Below are positions 49,435 to 60,035 of a stretch of DNA of 64,000 nucleotides, one piece after another. Both the position numbers and the translations under genes were made by a program. Below the pieces are notes generated by a model. That model did not search any database and was not told the DNA's origin. It saw nothing but the letters and a program-made list of their open reading frames with translations. Source of the DNA: Actinoplanes campanulatus (GTDB taxonomy: Bacteria; Actinomycetota; Actinomycetes; Mycobacteriales; Micromonosporaceae); contig NZ_BMPW01000011.1 of NCBI RefSeq assembly GCF_014647795.1, forward strand, positions 62,001 through 126,000. The letters run 5' to 3'. Every line of letters starts with the position of its first letter. Position 1 is the stretch's first letter.

Positions 49435-50498
49435 AGCGGTCGAAGGTCGCCAAGCGGGCGGGCATATTCGGGGCCGCGGTCGGTGTGGCCGCGGCCGGCC
49501 TGGCCACGGCCTTCGCGGTGGAGCGGGCGCTGGTGCGGCGGTCGGTCAACGCGCCCGGCGACCCCTACGTCGACGAGCCGTTCGGTGACCAGCCGCACGA
49601 CCGGTCGCTGACGGTCACCGCGGCCGACGGCACCGACCTGCACGTGGAGATCATCGAGCCGACGGGCGCGAGCACCGAGCCGACGATCGTCTTCGTCCAC
49701 GGGTTCGCGCTGGACATGGGCACCTTCTACTTCCAGCGCAAGGAGCTGGCCGCGCGCGGCACGCACCGGCTGGTCTTCTACGACCAGCCCGGCCACGGCC
49801 GGTCCAGCAAGCTCAAATCGGGGACGTACGATCTGGCCGCCCTGGGCCGCTCGCTGGCCGCGGTGCTGGAGGAGACCGTGCCCGAGGGCCGGATCATCCT
49901 GGCCGGCCACTCGATGGGCGGGATGACCATCATGGCGTTCGCCGAGCAGTTCCCGGCCTGGTTCGGCAACCGGGTCACCGGCGTGGTGCTGATCTCCACC
50001 TCGGCGGGGCTGTTCGACAAGGCCAAGCTGGGCATCACCAACGTGGTGGCCCGGGTCAGCGCCCCGTTCTTCCCGCTGTGGGACAGGGCGGCCCAGCTCG
50101 GCGGCGGCACCATCGACCGGGCCCGGGTGGCCTCCTCCGACCTGGCCTGGCTGCTCACCCGGCGGTACGGGTTCGGTGAGACCAAGCCCAGCCCGTCGCT
50201 GGTCACCTTCGTCGAGAGCATGAATTCGAAGACGTCGGTGGAGACGCTCACCAAGTACCTGCAGACCCTCTACACGCACAACCGGATCCCGGCGCTGTCC
50301 GCCCTGCGCGGCGTCCCGGTGCTGGTCGTGGTGGGGGACCGGGACTATCTGACCCCGGTCACCCACTCCAAGGAGATCATCGAGAACCTGCCCGAGGCCG
50401 AGCTGCTCACCATAGAGAACAGCGGCCATGTGGTGATGCTGGAGAAGGCCGACCAGGTCAACGCCGCGCTGATCCCGTTCCTGGAGAAACTCACGTGA
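49431..50498 (+). CDS. Alpha/beta hydrolase
   Basis: 355 aa, GTG start in a GTGA overlap with alr. An N-terminal hydrophobic stretch (about 8-28, IFGAAVGVAAAGLATAFAV) suggests membrane anchoring or export. Nucleophile elbow GHSMGG with Ser161, oxyanion region VHGFALDMG, and a late GHVVM histidine. Substrate unknown. The alr-hydrolase-tsaE order is common in actinomycetes. Confidence 0.9.
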   Translation: MKRSKVAKRAGIFGAAVGVAAAGLATAFAVERALVRRSVNAPGDPYVDEPFGDQPHDRSLTVTAADGTDLHVEIIEPTGASTEPTIVFVHGFALDMGTFYFQRKELAARGTHRLVFYDQPGHGRSSKLKSGTYDLAALGRSLAAVLEETVPEGRIILAGHSMGGMTIMAFAEQFPAWFGNRVTGVVLISTSAGLFDKAKLGITNVVARVSAPFFPLWDRAAQLGGGTIDRARVASSDLAWLLTRRYGFGETKPSPSLVTFVESMNSKTSVETLTKYLQTLYTHNRIPALSALRGVPVLVVVGDRDYLTPVTHSKEIIENLPEAELLTIENSGHVVMLEKADQVNAALIPFLEKLT

Positions 50499-50944
50499 AG
50501 CTGAAGACGGTCGACGACACCCGTGCGTTCGGGCGGCGGCTGGCCGGCCTGCTGCGGCCCGGTGACCTGGTGCTGCTCACCGGTCCGCTGGGCGCCGGCA
50601 AGACGGCCCTGGCCCAGGGGATCGGCGCCGGCCTGGGTGTGGAGGGGCCGATCACCTCGCCGACGTTCGTGATCGCGCGGGTGCATCGTGGGCCGGTCCC
50701 ACTGGTGCACGCCGACGCGTACCGGCTGGGCGACCGGCCGGACCCGCGCGCCGAGATCGACGACCTCGACCTGGACGCCTCGGCCGACGACGCGGTGACC
50801 GTCGTCGAGTGGGGCGTCGGCCTGGTGGAGCAGCTCAACGACGAATACCTGCAGGTCCGTCTGGACCGGCTGGACGACGACACCCGCATCGTCGAGTTGT
50901 CGCCGCACGGCGGCGACTGGGCACACCGACTGGAGAGCATGTGA
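50495..50944 (+). CDS. tsaE: tRNA t6A biosynthesis ATPase TsaE
   Basis: 149 aa P-loop ATPase (GPLGAGKTALAQGI, about residues 30-43) that drives the TsaB-TsaD complex in making threonylcarbamoyl-A37 of tRNA. SPTFVIARVH and VVEWGVGLVEQL are conserved. GTG start overlapping the hydrolase stop; overlaps ung by 4 nt. Confidence 0.94.
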   Translation: MKLKTVDDTRAFGRRLAGLLRPGDLVLLTGPLGAGKTALAQGIGAGLGVEGPITSPTFVIARVHRGPVPLVHADAYRLGDRPDPRAEIDDLDLDASADDAVTVVEWGVGLVEQLNDEYLQVRLDRLDDDTRIVELSPHGGDWAHRLESM

Positions 50945-51624
50945 ACCTGACCGAGCTGCTGCCCGCCGAGTGGCGTGCCGAGCTGACCCCCCACCTCGAC
51001 GACGCCGCGACCACCGCTCTGGGCCGATGGGTGGCGGAGGAGTATGCGACGCAGACCATCTACCCGCCGGTGGAGGACCTGTTCGCGGCGTACCGGCTGT
51101 GTTCCCCGGAGCAGACCCGGGTGCTGATCCTGGGTCAGGACCCTTATCACGGGCCGGGCCAGGCGCACGGTCTCAGCTTCAGCGTGCGTGACGGGGTCCG
51201 CCGGCCGCCGTCGCTGAGCAACGTCTTCAAGGAGCTCAACGAGGACCTCAACGTGCCCAAGCCGGCGGGCGGCGACCTGACCGGGTGGGCGCGGCAGGGT
51301 GTGCTGCTGCTCAACGCGGTTCTGACGGTCCGGGCGGGCAAGGCCGGATCGCACGGCAACAAGGGCTGGGAGGCGTTCACCGACGCCACCATCAAGGCCC
51401 TCAACGAGCGTGACGAGCGGATCGTCTTCATGCTCTGGGGCAGCTATGCGAAGAAGAAGGCGGCGCTGGTCACCAACCCGGTGCACGCGATCCTGGAGGC
51501 CGGCCACCCGAGCCCGCTGAACCGGGTCGGGTTCCTCGGCAGCCGTCCGTTCAGCGCGGCCAACAAGGCGCTGGCCGACGGCGGACGGCCGGTCATCGAC
51601 TGGGACCCACGGGCCACCGTCTAG
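50941..51624 (+). CDS. ung: Uracil-DNA glycosylase, family 1
   Basis: 227 aa. Catalytic water-activating Asp67 in GQDPYH, and His189 in GHPSPLN; VLLLNAVLTVR and FMLWGSYAKKK complete the family motifs. GTG start in a GTGA overlap with tsaE. Its TAG stop forms the first half of the tsaB -10 hexamer. Placement between tsaE and tsaB is not the usual context of ung. Confidence 0.95.
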   Translation: MNLTELLPAEWRAELTPHLDDAATTALGRWVAEEYATQTIYPPVEDLFAAYRLCSPEQTRVLILGQDPYHGPGQAHGLSFSVRDGVRRPPSLSNVFKELNEDLNVPKPAGGDLTGWARQGVLLLNAVLTVRAGKAGSHGNKGWEAFTDATIKALNERDERIVFMLWGSYAKKKAALVTNPVHAILEAGHPSPLNRVGFLGSRPFSAANKALADGGRPVIDWDPRATV

Positions 51625-51627
51625 GGT
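51622..51627 (+). promoter_or_regulatory. -10 hexamer of leaderless tsaB, overlapping the ung stop
   Basis: TAGGGT begins with the ung stop codon TAG and ends 6 nt before the tsaB GTG. Confidence 0.45.
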
Positions 51628-51633
51628 CACCCT

Positions 51634-52377
51634 GTGCTGGTACTGGCTCTGGACACCGCAACCCCCGCCTCGACGGCCGCGCTCGTCGAGGTGACCGTGG
51701 ACGGTCTGACCGGGGTGGCGGAGCGGCGCACCGTCGATCCGCGCGCCCACGGGGAGCGGCTCGCTCCGGAGATCGCCGCCGTGCTCGCCGACGCCGGGCT
51801 CCGGCCGCGGGACGTCACCGCGATCGTGGCCGGTGTCGGGCCGGGGCCCTTCACCGGGCTGCGCGTCGGGCTGGCCACGGCGGCGAGCATGGGGCAGGCG
51901 CTGGGCATCCCGACGTACGCGGTGTGCTCGCTGGACGCCCTGGGGCGCGCGGCCGGGCCCGGCCGGGTGCTGATCGCCACCGACGCCCGGCGCCGCGAGG
52001 TGTATTTCGCGACGTATGCGGACGGTGAGCGGGTGACCGGGCCGGAGGTGGCCAAGCCGGCCGACGTGGCCGCCCTGGTGCGCGGCGCCACCGGTGGTTC
52101 GCTGCCGGCCGGGGTGCTGGTCGGCGCCGAGGAGGCGGGCGGCGGCACGTCGATGGCCGGGCTGGTCGAGCGGGTGGCCGGCGAGGGCGCCCTGAAGTAC
52201 GGGGACGTGTTCGGCGTGCCGGTCGAGGAGCACCTGCTCTACCCGCCGGGGGCGGCGCTGGTCGCGCTCGCGGCCGAGCGGATCCGGGCGGGCGCGCCGG
52301 GCGAGGCGCTGACGCCGCTCTACCTGCGCCGGCCGGACGCGGTGGAGCCGAGCGCCCGCAAGGCGGTGCTCACCTGA
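51634..52377 (+). CDS. tsaB: tRNA t6A complex subunit TsaB
   Basis: 247 aa ASKHA-fold scaffold of the t6A complex. MLVLALDTATPASTAAL, GVGPGPFTGLRVGLATA. GTG start at 51634. The TGA stop overlaps the rimI ATG by one base (TGATGA). Confidence 0.94.
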   Translation: MLVLALDTATPASTAALVEVTVDGLTGVAERRTVDPRAHGERLAPEIAAVLADAGLRPRDVTAIVAGVGPGPFTGLRVGLATAASMGQALGIPTYAVCSLDALGRAAGPGRVLIATDARRREVYFATYADGERVTGPEVAKPADVAALVRGATGGSLPAGVLVGAEEAGGGTSMAGLVERVAGEGALKYGDVFGVPVEEHLLYPPGAALVALAAERIRAGAPGEALTPLYLRRPDAVEPSARKAVLT

Positions 52378-52904
52378 TGAGCGCCGAGACCCCGGCACCC
52401 GCGAGCCCGCCCCAGGCCCAAGCCGCCGTGGGCCCGGCGGCCGGGAGCCCGGCGGCCGCGGACTATGTGATCGAGCGTTTCCGCTGGTGGCACATCGACG
52501 AGGTGATGCCGATCGAGGAGGACCTCTTCGGGCCGGAGAAGTGGTCCCCCGCCATGTTCTGGAACGAGCTGGCCACCCGCCAGTTCTACCTGGTCGCCAC
52601 GGAGGCGGGCGGCGCGGTGGCCGGCTATGCCGGACTGTCCGTGGTGGACGAGCACGAGTCCTGGGTGCAGAACATCGCGGTCCGCCGGGACGCACAACGG
52701 CGGGGGATCGGCCGCGGCCTGCTGGAGGCGCTGCTCGCCGAGGCGGCCCGGCGCGGCGCCCGTAAGACGCTGCTCGAGGTGGCCGTGGACAACGCGGCCG
52801 CGCAACGGCTCTACGCCGAGTACGACTTCGAGCCGGTCGGGATCCGGCGCGGCTACTACCAACCCAGCAACACGGACGCCCTGGTGATGATGCGCGATGC
52901 GTGA
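52377..52904 (+). CDS. rimI: Ribosomal-protein-alanine N-acetyltransferase RimI-like
   Basis: 175 aa GNAT enzyme. An Ala/Pro-rich N-terminus of about 25 residues precedes the domain ([18 protein letters not shown]). Acetyl-CoA loop [37 protein letters not shown]. RimI acetylates the N-terminus of S18 in E. coli; between tsaB and tsaD as usual. Overlaps tsaD by 8 nt. Confidence 0.92.
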   Translation: MSAETPAPASPPQAQAAVGPAAGSPAAADYVIERFRWWHIDEVMPIEEDLFGPEKWSPAMFWNELATRQFYLVATEAGGAVAGYAGLSVVDEHESWVQNIAVRRDAQRRGIGRGLLEALLAEAARRGARKTLLEVAVDNAAAQRLYAEYDFEPVGIRRGYYQPSNTDALVMMRDA

Positions 52905-53949
52905 CGAACCCCTGGTCCTCGGGATCGAGACCTCCTGCGACGAGACCGGTGTCGGCATCGTGCGCGGGCACACCCTGCTCGCCGACGCGCTGGCCTCCAG
53001 TGTGGACCAGCACGCCCGCTTCGGTGGGGTGGTGCCGGAGGTGGCCAGCCGGGCGCACCTGGAGGCGCTGGTCCCGACCATGCAGCGGGCCCTCGACGAG
53101 GCCGGGGTGACCCTCGCCGACATCGACGCGATCGCCGTCACCAGCGGGCCCGGCCTGGCCGGCGCGCTGCTGGTCGGGGTGGCCGCGGCGAAGGGGTACG
53201 CGCTCGCCGCCGAGAAGCCGATCTACGGCGTGAACCACCTGGCCGCGCACGTGGCGGTGGACACCCTGGAGCACGGCCCGCTGCCCGAGCCGGCGGTGGC
53301 GATGCTGGTGTCCGGCGGCCACTCCTCGTTGCTGCTGGTCGACGACCTGACCGCGGGCGTGACGCCGCTCGGGGCGACCATCGACGACGCGGCCGGGGAG
53401 GCCTTCGACAAGGTGGCCCGGCTGCTCGGCCTGGGCTTCCCGGGCGGGCCGATCATCGACCGGGCGGCCCGCGAGGGCGACCCGGCGTCGATCGCGTTCC
53501 CGCGGGGGCTGACCGCCGCGAAGGACCTGGCGGCGCACCGGTTCGACTTCTCCTTCTCCGGGCTCAAGACGGCCGTGGCCCGCTGGGTGGAGAGCCGGGA
53601 GCGGGCCGGTGAGCCGGTGCCGGTGGCGGACGTCTCGGCGAGCTTCCAGGAGGCGGTCTGTGACGTGCTCACCGCCAAGGCGATCGACGCCTGCCGGGCC
53701 AACGGGGTGGGCACCCTGGTGATCGGCGGTGGGGTGGCGGCCAACTCGCGACTGCGCGTGCTCGCCGAGGAACGCGCCGCGAAGCACGGGATCGCGGTCC
53801 GCGTACCCCGTCCGGGTTTGTGCACTGACAACGGCGCGATGGTCGCCGCACTCGGCTCGCATCTGGTGCGGGCCGGCGTCGCCCCGAGCCGCCTGGATCT
53901 GCCCGCGGATTCCGCGATGAGTTTGACCGCGGTGAGTGTGCCGGGGTAG
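52897..53949 (+). CDS. tsaD: tRNA t6A transferase TsaD
   Basis: Catalytic subunit that transfers threonylcarbamoyl to A37. 350 aa, [10 protein letters not shown] at the N-terminus, metal-binding His114-X3-His118 (NHLAAH), [12 protein letters not shown], and [10 protein letters not shown]. Start ATG 52897 within the last codons of rimI. Confidence 0.96.
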   Translation: MRDEPLVLGIETSCDETGVGIVRGHTLLADALASSVDQHARFGGVVPEVASRAHLEALVPTMQRALDEAGVTLADIDAIAVTSGPGLAGALLVGVAAAKGYALAAEKPIYGVNHLAAHVAVDTLEHGPLPEPAVAMLVSGGHSSLLLVDDLTAGVTPLGATIDDAAGEAFDKVARLLGLGFPGGPIIDRAAREGDPASIAFPRGLTAAKDLAAHRFDFSFSGLKTAVARWVESRERAGEPVPVADVSASFQEAVCDVLTAKAIDACRANGVGTLVIGGGVAANSRLRVLAEERAAKHGIAVRVPRPGLCTDNGAMVAALGSHLVRAGVAPSRLDLPADSAMSLTAVSVPG

Positions 53950-53958
53950 GAAGCGTTC

Positions 53959-54213
53959 ATGATCGCGCGGATGTGGGAGGTGCGGGCCTCGCGCAGTGGC
54001 TTCGACGAACTGCTGGCCTGGGTCTGCGACACGGCGGTGCCGGCTCTGGAGGTACTGCCACAACATGTGTCGAGTGACGTCTATTCGTCCACCGATCATC
54101 GCATCGTCGTCATCACCAAATGGCGCAATACCCCGGAGAGCCTGCTGACGCCGCCGGAGAAGCTGGTGGCACGCGCTCCGCACGTCTGGGATTTCACCCC
54201 CGTCGATCGCTGA
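53959..54213 (+). CDS. Small ABM-like protein of unknown function
   Basis: 84 aa, ATG with AGGAAG 6 nt upstream. A beta-alpha-beta pattern (MWEVRASRSGFDELLAWV, then VYSSTDHRIVVITKW) resembles the dimeric ferredoxin-like fold of antibiotic biosynthesis monooxygenase-type proteins, and RAPHVWDFTPV closes it. Function cannot be assigned. Confidence 0.75.
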   Translation: MIARMWEVRASRSGFDELLAWVCDTAVPALEVLPQHVSSDVYSSTDHRIVVITKWRNTPESLLTPPEKLVARAPHVWDFTPVDR

Positions 54214-54255
54214 CCCTCGCCGTCGGCGCGTCGCGGCCCTTACCGTCGGGTCCTG

Positions 54256-55941
54256 ATGCGAAGACTGCCCGTCACCGATCCCGGCACACCCGACTCCCGG
54301 TCCGCCGCTCGATATCTGTTCTGGCTGGTCCGGCGCTCCCGGCTGACGGTCGCGGCGGCGGCTCTGCTGGCGATCGCCTGGATGGGCTGTCAGGCCCTGG
54401 TGCCCGCCCTGGTGGGCCGGGCGGTCGACGCCGCCGTGACGCGCGACGCCGCGGCCCTGCTCGCCGGAGCGCTGCTGCTGCTCGGCGTCGGTGTGGTTCA
54501 GGCGCTGACCGGCATCACCCGGCACCGGTTCGCGGTGACCAACTGGCTGGCCGCCGCCTTCCGGACCGTGCAGGTGGTGGTCCGGCAGGCGAACCGGCTC
54601 GGATCCACCCTGCCGCGACGGCTGGACGCGGGCGAGGTGGTCGCGATCGGCACCTCGGACATCACCCACATCGGCGGCGCCGTCGACATCACCTCACGCG
54701 GCGCCGGCTCGCTGCTGGCCGTGGTCACGATCACCGTGGTGCTGCTGCGCACCTCGGTGCCGCTGGGCCTGATCGTGCTGGTCGGGGTGCCGTTGTTGAT
54801 GCTCGTGGTGGGCCTGCTGATCCGGCCGCTGCACCGGCGGCAGAAGGCGTACCGGGAGAGCCAGGGCCGTCTGACCGGCCGGGCCGCGGACCTGGTCGGC
54901 GGGCTGCGGGTGCTGCGCGGCGTGGGCGGGGAGTCGACCATGGCGGCGCGCTACCGCGCCGAGTCACAGGCGCTGCGCGCGGCGGGGGTACGCACGGCGC
55001 GCGTCGAATCGCTGCTGGAGGCGGCCCAGGTGCTGCTGCCCGGGGCGTTCCTGGTGCTGGTCACCTGGCTGGGCGCCCGGTTCGCGGCGGACGGGCGGAT
55101 CACCGTGGGGCAGTTGGTGTCGTTCTACGCGTACGCCGCCTTCCTGGTCGCCCCGCTCCGCCAGCTCACCGACGTGCTGGACAAGATGACCCGGGGCCAC
55201 GTGTCGAGCCGCCGGGTGGTGGCCATGCTCCAGGTGGAGGGCGACCTGCCGGATCCACCGGAGCCGGTCCCGCTGCCCTCGGGTGAGCTGGCCGACTCCG
55301 GGTCGGGGGTGCGGATCCCGCCGGGCCGGCTGACCGCGATCGTGGCGTCCACGCCGGCCGACGCGGCCCGGATCGCCGACCGGCTCGGCCGGTACGCCGA
55401 CGGCGCCACGATGAACGGTGTGCCACTGTCGGCCGTGGCACTGGCCGAGGTGCGGGACCGGATCCTGGTCGTCGACAACGACGCCCACCTCTTCTCCGGA
55501 CGGCTCGGCTCCGATCTGGACCCGGACGGCCGCGGCGGCGTCGCCCGGGCGCTCGCGGCCGCCGGCGCCACCGACATCGTCGACGCGCTCCCGAACGCCC
55601 TGGACACCGTGACGGCCGACCGCGGCCGCTCGTTCTCCGGCGGCCAGCAGCAGCGGCTGCGCCTGGCCCGCGCGCTGATCGCCGACCCCGAGGTGCTGAT
55701 CCTGGTGGAGCCGACGAACGCCGTCGACGCCCACACCGAGGCCCGCATCGCCGAGCGGCTGCGCGCCGCCCGCAGCGGCCGGACCACCGTGGTCTGCACG
55801 TCCAGCCCGCTGGTGCTGAGCCGCACCGATCACGTCTGCTACGTCGAGGACGGCCGGCTGGTGGCCGCCGGCCGGCACCGGGACCTGCTTCGCGGTGAAC
55901 CCGGCTACGCCCGGATGGTGCTGCGCGAGGAGAAGCAGTGA
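54256..55941 (+). CDS. ABC exporter half with degenerate ATP site
   Basis: 561 aa, six-helix ABC exporter domain (about 15-315) and an ATPase domain. Walker A is lost (AIVASTPADAARIAD at about 355-370 in place of GxxGxGKST), Walker B reads LILVEPTNAVD (Asp replaced by Val), and the switch His is replaced (CTSSP). The signature FSGGQQQRL (about 459) is intact. Works as a heterodimer with the next gene, which overlaps by 4 nt. TACCGT at 54241-54246 lies 9 nt before the ATG. Confidence 0.92.
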   Translation: MRRLPVTDPGTPDSRSAARYLFWLVRRSRLTVAAAALLAIAWMGCQALVPALVGRAVDAAVTRDAAALLAGALLLLGVGVVQALTGITRHRFAVTNWLAAAFRTVQVVVRQANRLGSTLPRRLDAGEVVAIGTSDITHIGGAVDITSRGAGSLLAVVTITVVLLRTSVPLGLIVLVGVPLLMLVVGLLIRPLHRRQKAYRESQGRLTGRAADLVGGLRVLRGVGGESTMAARYRAESQALRAAGVRTARVESLLEAAQVLLPGAFLVLVTWLGARFAADGRITVGQLVSFYAYAAFLVAPLRQLTDVLDKMTRGHVSSRRVVAMLQVEGDLPDPPEPVPLPSGELADSGSGVRIPPGRLTAIVASTPADAARIADRLGRYADGATMNGVPLSAVALAEVRDRILVVDNDAHLFSGRLGSDLDPDGRGGVARALAAAGATDIVDALPNALDTVTADRGRSFSGGQQQRLRLARALIADPEVLILVEPTNAVDAHTEARIAERLRAARSGRTTVVCTSSPLVLSRTDHVCYVEDGRLVAAGRHRDLLRGEPGYARMVLREEKQ

Positions 55942-57707
55942 CCCGCCTGCTCCCGGTGGCGAGCGCCGTGCAGGCCCGCCGGTACGCCCGTGACCTGATC
56001 CGCCGCTACCCGGCCATGTTCCGCGCCACGGTCGCCCTGCACGCGGCCGCCGCCCTGGCCGGGCTGGCCGGCCCGCGACTGCTCGGCGACATGGTGCAGG
56101 GCATCCACGACGGCGTGCCGCTGGACCGGTTGGACCGGCTGGCACTGATGATCGGCGGATTCGTGCTGGCCCAGTCCGTGCTGATCCGGTTCGCCCATCT
56201 GGCCTCGGCCCGGCTGGGGGAGCGGGTGCTGGCCCGGCTGCGGGAGGAGTTCGTGACCCGGGTGCTGGGCCTGCCGCTGTCCACCGTGGAGGCGGCCGGC
56301 TCCGGTGACCTGCTGACCCGGACCACCCGGGATGTCGACGCACTGTCCAAATGCGTCCGTTTCGCGGTGCCGGAGACCCTGATCGCGCTGATCACCCTGC
56401 TTCTCGTGGTGGCGGCGCTGTTACTGGTCAGCCCGGTGTTCGCGGTGCCGCTGCTGATCGGGGTGCCGATCATGACGGTGGGCACCCGGTGGTACCTGCG
56501 GCACGCCCCGCGCGGCTATCTCCGGCAGAACGCCGCCTACTCGGACGTGACCGAGGGGCTCACCGAGACGGTCGAGGGCGCCCGGACGGTCGAGGCCATG
56601 CGACGGCAGCTGCAGCGGGCCGGGCGCACCGACGCGGACCTGCGGCGGTCGTGGCGGGCCGAGCGGTACACGCTGCGCCTGCGGACCGTGTGGTGGCCGG
56701 TCATCGAGATCAGCTACGTGCTGCCGATGGTGCTCACCCTGCTCGCCGGAGGCCTGCTCTACCTGCACGACACGGTGACCCTGGGTGAGCTGACCGCCGC
56801 GGTGGTCTACGTGCAGCAGCTGGTCGATCCGCTGGACCGGCTGGTCGGCTGGCTGGACGAGCTGGAGGTGGGCGGGGCCGCCCTGGCCCGGTTGCTGGGC
56901 GTGACCGCCGATCCGCAGCCGCAGCCGGCCGTGACCACGGCGCCGGACGGGACCCGCGTCGAGCTGTGCGGCGTCCGGTTCGGCTACGAGCCGGGCCGGG
57001 AGGTGCTGCACGGCGTCGACCTGGTCCTGGAACCGGGCGAGCGACTCGCCGTCGTCGGTGTCTCCGGCGCCGGCAAGTCCACCCTGGGCCGTCTGCTCGC
57101 CGGTGTGTACCAGCCCACCTCGGGGACCATCACGGTCGGCGGGACGCCGCTGGCCGCTCTGCCGCCGGAACGGCTGCGCGCCGAGGTCGCGCTGGTCACC
57201 CAGGAGCACCACGTCTTCGTGGGCACGCTCCGCGACAACGTCGCGATGGTGCGTCCCGGCGTCCATGAGGGCGAGGTACGGGCAGCGCTCACCGCCGTAC
57301 AGGCCCTGCACTGGGCGGACGCGCTGCCGGACGGGCTGGACACGGTCGTCGGCGCCGGCGGGCATCCGCTCTCCCCGGCCCAGGCGCAGCAGGTGGCTCT
57401 GGCCCGGCTGGTGATCGCCGACCCGCACACCCTGGTGCTCGACGAGGCCACCGCGATGCTGGATCCGCGGGCCGCCCGGGATCTGGAACGTTCGCTGGCC
57501 GCGGTGGTCAGCGGGCGGACGGTGGTGGCCATCGCGCACCGGCTCTTCTCGGCGCACGACGCGGACCGGGTCGCCGTCGTGGAGGACGGGCGGATCACCG
57601 AACTGGGGCCGCACGACGAGCTGGTGGCGGCGGGCGGGGCCTACGCGGCGCTGTGGCGGTCCTGGCAGGGCGGCACCGAGCCGGCCGAGATGTCCGAGCA
57701 CGCGTAG
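55938..57707 (+). CDS. ABC exporter half with intact ATP-binding motifs
   Basis: 589 aa, six TM helices then ATPase. Walker A GVSGAGKSTLG (about 373-383), Walker B LVLDEATAMLD (about 498-508) and switch AIAHR are intact, but the signature is LSPAQ instead of LSGGQ. Thus one composite site (this Walker A with the partner's signature) is complete and the other is dead. GTG start overlapping the first half. A rare TTA leucine codon is at 56421-56423. Substrate unknown. Confidence 0.92.
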   Translation: MTRLLPVASAVQARRYARDLIRRYPAMFRATVALHAAAALAGLAGPRLLGDMVQGIHDGVPLDRLDRLALMIGGFVLAQSVLIRFAHLASARLGERVLARLREEFVTRVLGLPLSTVEAAGSGDLLTRTTRDVDALSKCVRFAVPETLIALITLLLVVAALLLVSPVFAVPLLIGVPIMTVGTRWYLRHAPRGYLRQNAAYSDVTEGLTETVEGARTVEAMRRQLQRAGRTDADLRRSWRAERYTLRLRTVWWPVIEISYVLPMVLTLLAGGLLYLHDTVTLGELTAAVVYVQQLVDPLDRLVGWLDELEVGGAALARLLGVTADPQPQPAVTTAPDGTRVELCGVRFGYEPGREVLHGVDLVLEPGERLAVVGVSGAGKSTLGRLLAGVYQPTSGTITVGGTPLAALPPERLRAEVALVTQEHHVFVGTLRDNVAMVRPGVHEGEVRAALTAVQALHWADALPDGLDTVVGAGGHPLSPAQAQQVALARLVIADPHTLVLDEATAMLDPRAARDLERSLAAVVSGRTVVAIAHRLFSAHDADRVAVVEDGRITELGPHDELVAAGGAYAALWRSWQGGTEPAEMSEHA

Positions 57708-57725
57708 CCGTACCCCGGAAAAGGA

Positions 57726-57753
57726 AAGGGCGCGCCCCGGAGAGCGCGCCCTT
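57726..57753. terminator. Bidirectional terminator between ABC exporter and groEL
   Basis: AAGGGCGCGC (57726-57735) pairs perfectly with GCGCGCCCTT (57744-57753), 8-nt loop. It lies between convergent stops; A/T-rich edges on both sides fit use in both directions. Confidence 0.88.
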
Positions 57754-57773
57754 CACATCGAAGCCCGACCCGG

Positions 57774-59438
<1,665 letters not shown>

Positions 59439-59497
59439 TCACGCACGGGCGCCCTGCCCCGAGAACCGGAACAGGGCGCCTGCACAGACGTTAGGTC

Positions 59498-59806
59498 TTA
59501 CTTCTCGATGACCGCGAGGACGTCGCGGGCGGAGAGCACCAGGTACTCCTCGCCGGCGTACTTGACCTCGGTGCCGCCGTACTTCGAGTAGAGAACAACG
59601 TCGCCGACCTTGACGTCGAGCGGGACGCGGTTGCCCTTGTCGTCGATCCGGCCGGGGCCGACGGCGAGGACGGTGCCCTCCTGGGGCTTCTCCTTGGCGG
59701 TGTCGGGGATCACGATGCCGGAGGCGGTCGTGGTCTCAGCCTCGTTCGCCTGGACCACGATGCGGTCCTCGAGCGGCTTGATCGCAACCTTGGTCGCGGT
59801 AGTCAC
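59498..59806 (-). CDS. groS: Co-chaperonin GroES
   Basis: 102 aa from GTG 59806, 8 nt after AGGAGG; this matches Streptomyces GroES ([19 protein letters not shown]). An ATG two codons upstream (59812) is too close to the ribosome-binding site. [19 protein letters not shown] and the mobile loop [10 protein letters not shown] are intact. 71 nt before groL, under CIRCE control. Confidence 0.96.
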   Translation of the reverse strand: MTTATKVAIKPLEDRIVVQANEAETTTASGIVIPDTAKEKPQEGTVLAVGPGRIDDKGNRVPLDVKVGDVVLYSKYGGTEVKYAGEEYLVLSARDVLAVIEK

Positions 59807-59936
59807 GGGCATACCCTCCTGGGTACAGGTTTCGCCGGCCTTGAACCAGGCCGGTCAATGCCTCATGCCACCGGGCGGGGCCGTCGTCGCGGGTGCCGGT
59901 CCGCCTGGTGCCTAACCGCACGGACGGGCCGGGCGG

Positions 59937-59963
59937 CTGGCACCCTCATGGTGAGAGTGCTAA
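59937..59963 (-). promoter_or_regulatory. CIRCE operator 2 (proximal to groES)
   Basis: On the minus strand TTAGCACTC (59963-59955), 9-nt spacer, GGGTGCCAG (59945-59937). The first half is a perfect CIRCE arm, the second matches 6 of 9. It lies just downstream of the expected transcription start. Confidence 0.75.
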
Positions 59964-59967
59964 CCGG

Positions 59968-59996
59968 AGACTATGCCGGAACTAGCACTCCGTCAA
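59968..59996 (-). promoter_or_regulatory. groESL promoter
   Basis: On the minus strand TTGACG (59996-59991), 17-bp spacer, TAGTCT (59973-59968). The -35 lies inside the spacer of CIRCE 1, so HrcA binding would block polymerase. Confidence 0.65.
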
Positions 59997-60008
59997 CCAG
60001 AGTGCCAA
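59982..60008. promoter_or_regulatory. CIRCE operator 1
   Basis: CTAGCACTC (59982-59990), 9-nt spacer, GAGTGCCAA (60000-60008), one mismatch per arm to TTAGCACTC-N9-GAGTGCTAA. Binding site of the HrcA repressor. It is only about 20-30 nt from the start of the divergent methyltransferase gene. Confidence 0.85.
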
Positions 60009-60035
60009 CCTGTCACGCCAGGGAGAATGCCTGAC

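Noticed and set aside
50491-54669. Very long open frame on the minus strand opposite tsaE-ung-tsaB-rimI-tsaD
   Set aside because: It is the GC-rich antisense shadow of six well-identified genes, rich in Arg/Gly/His without any recognisable domain and with no ribosome-binding site.
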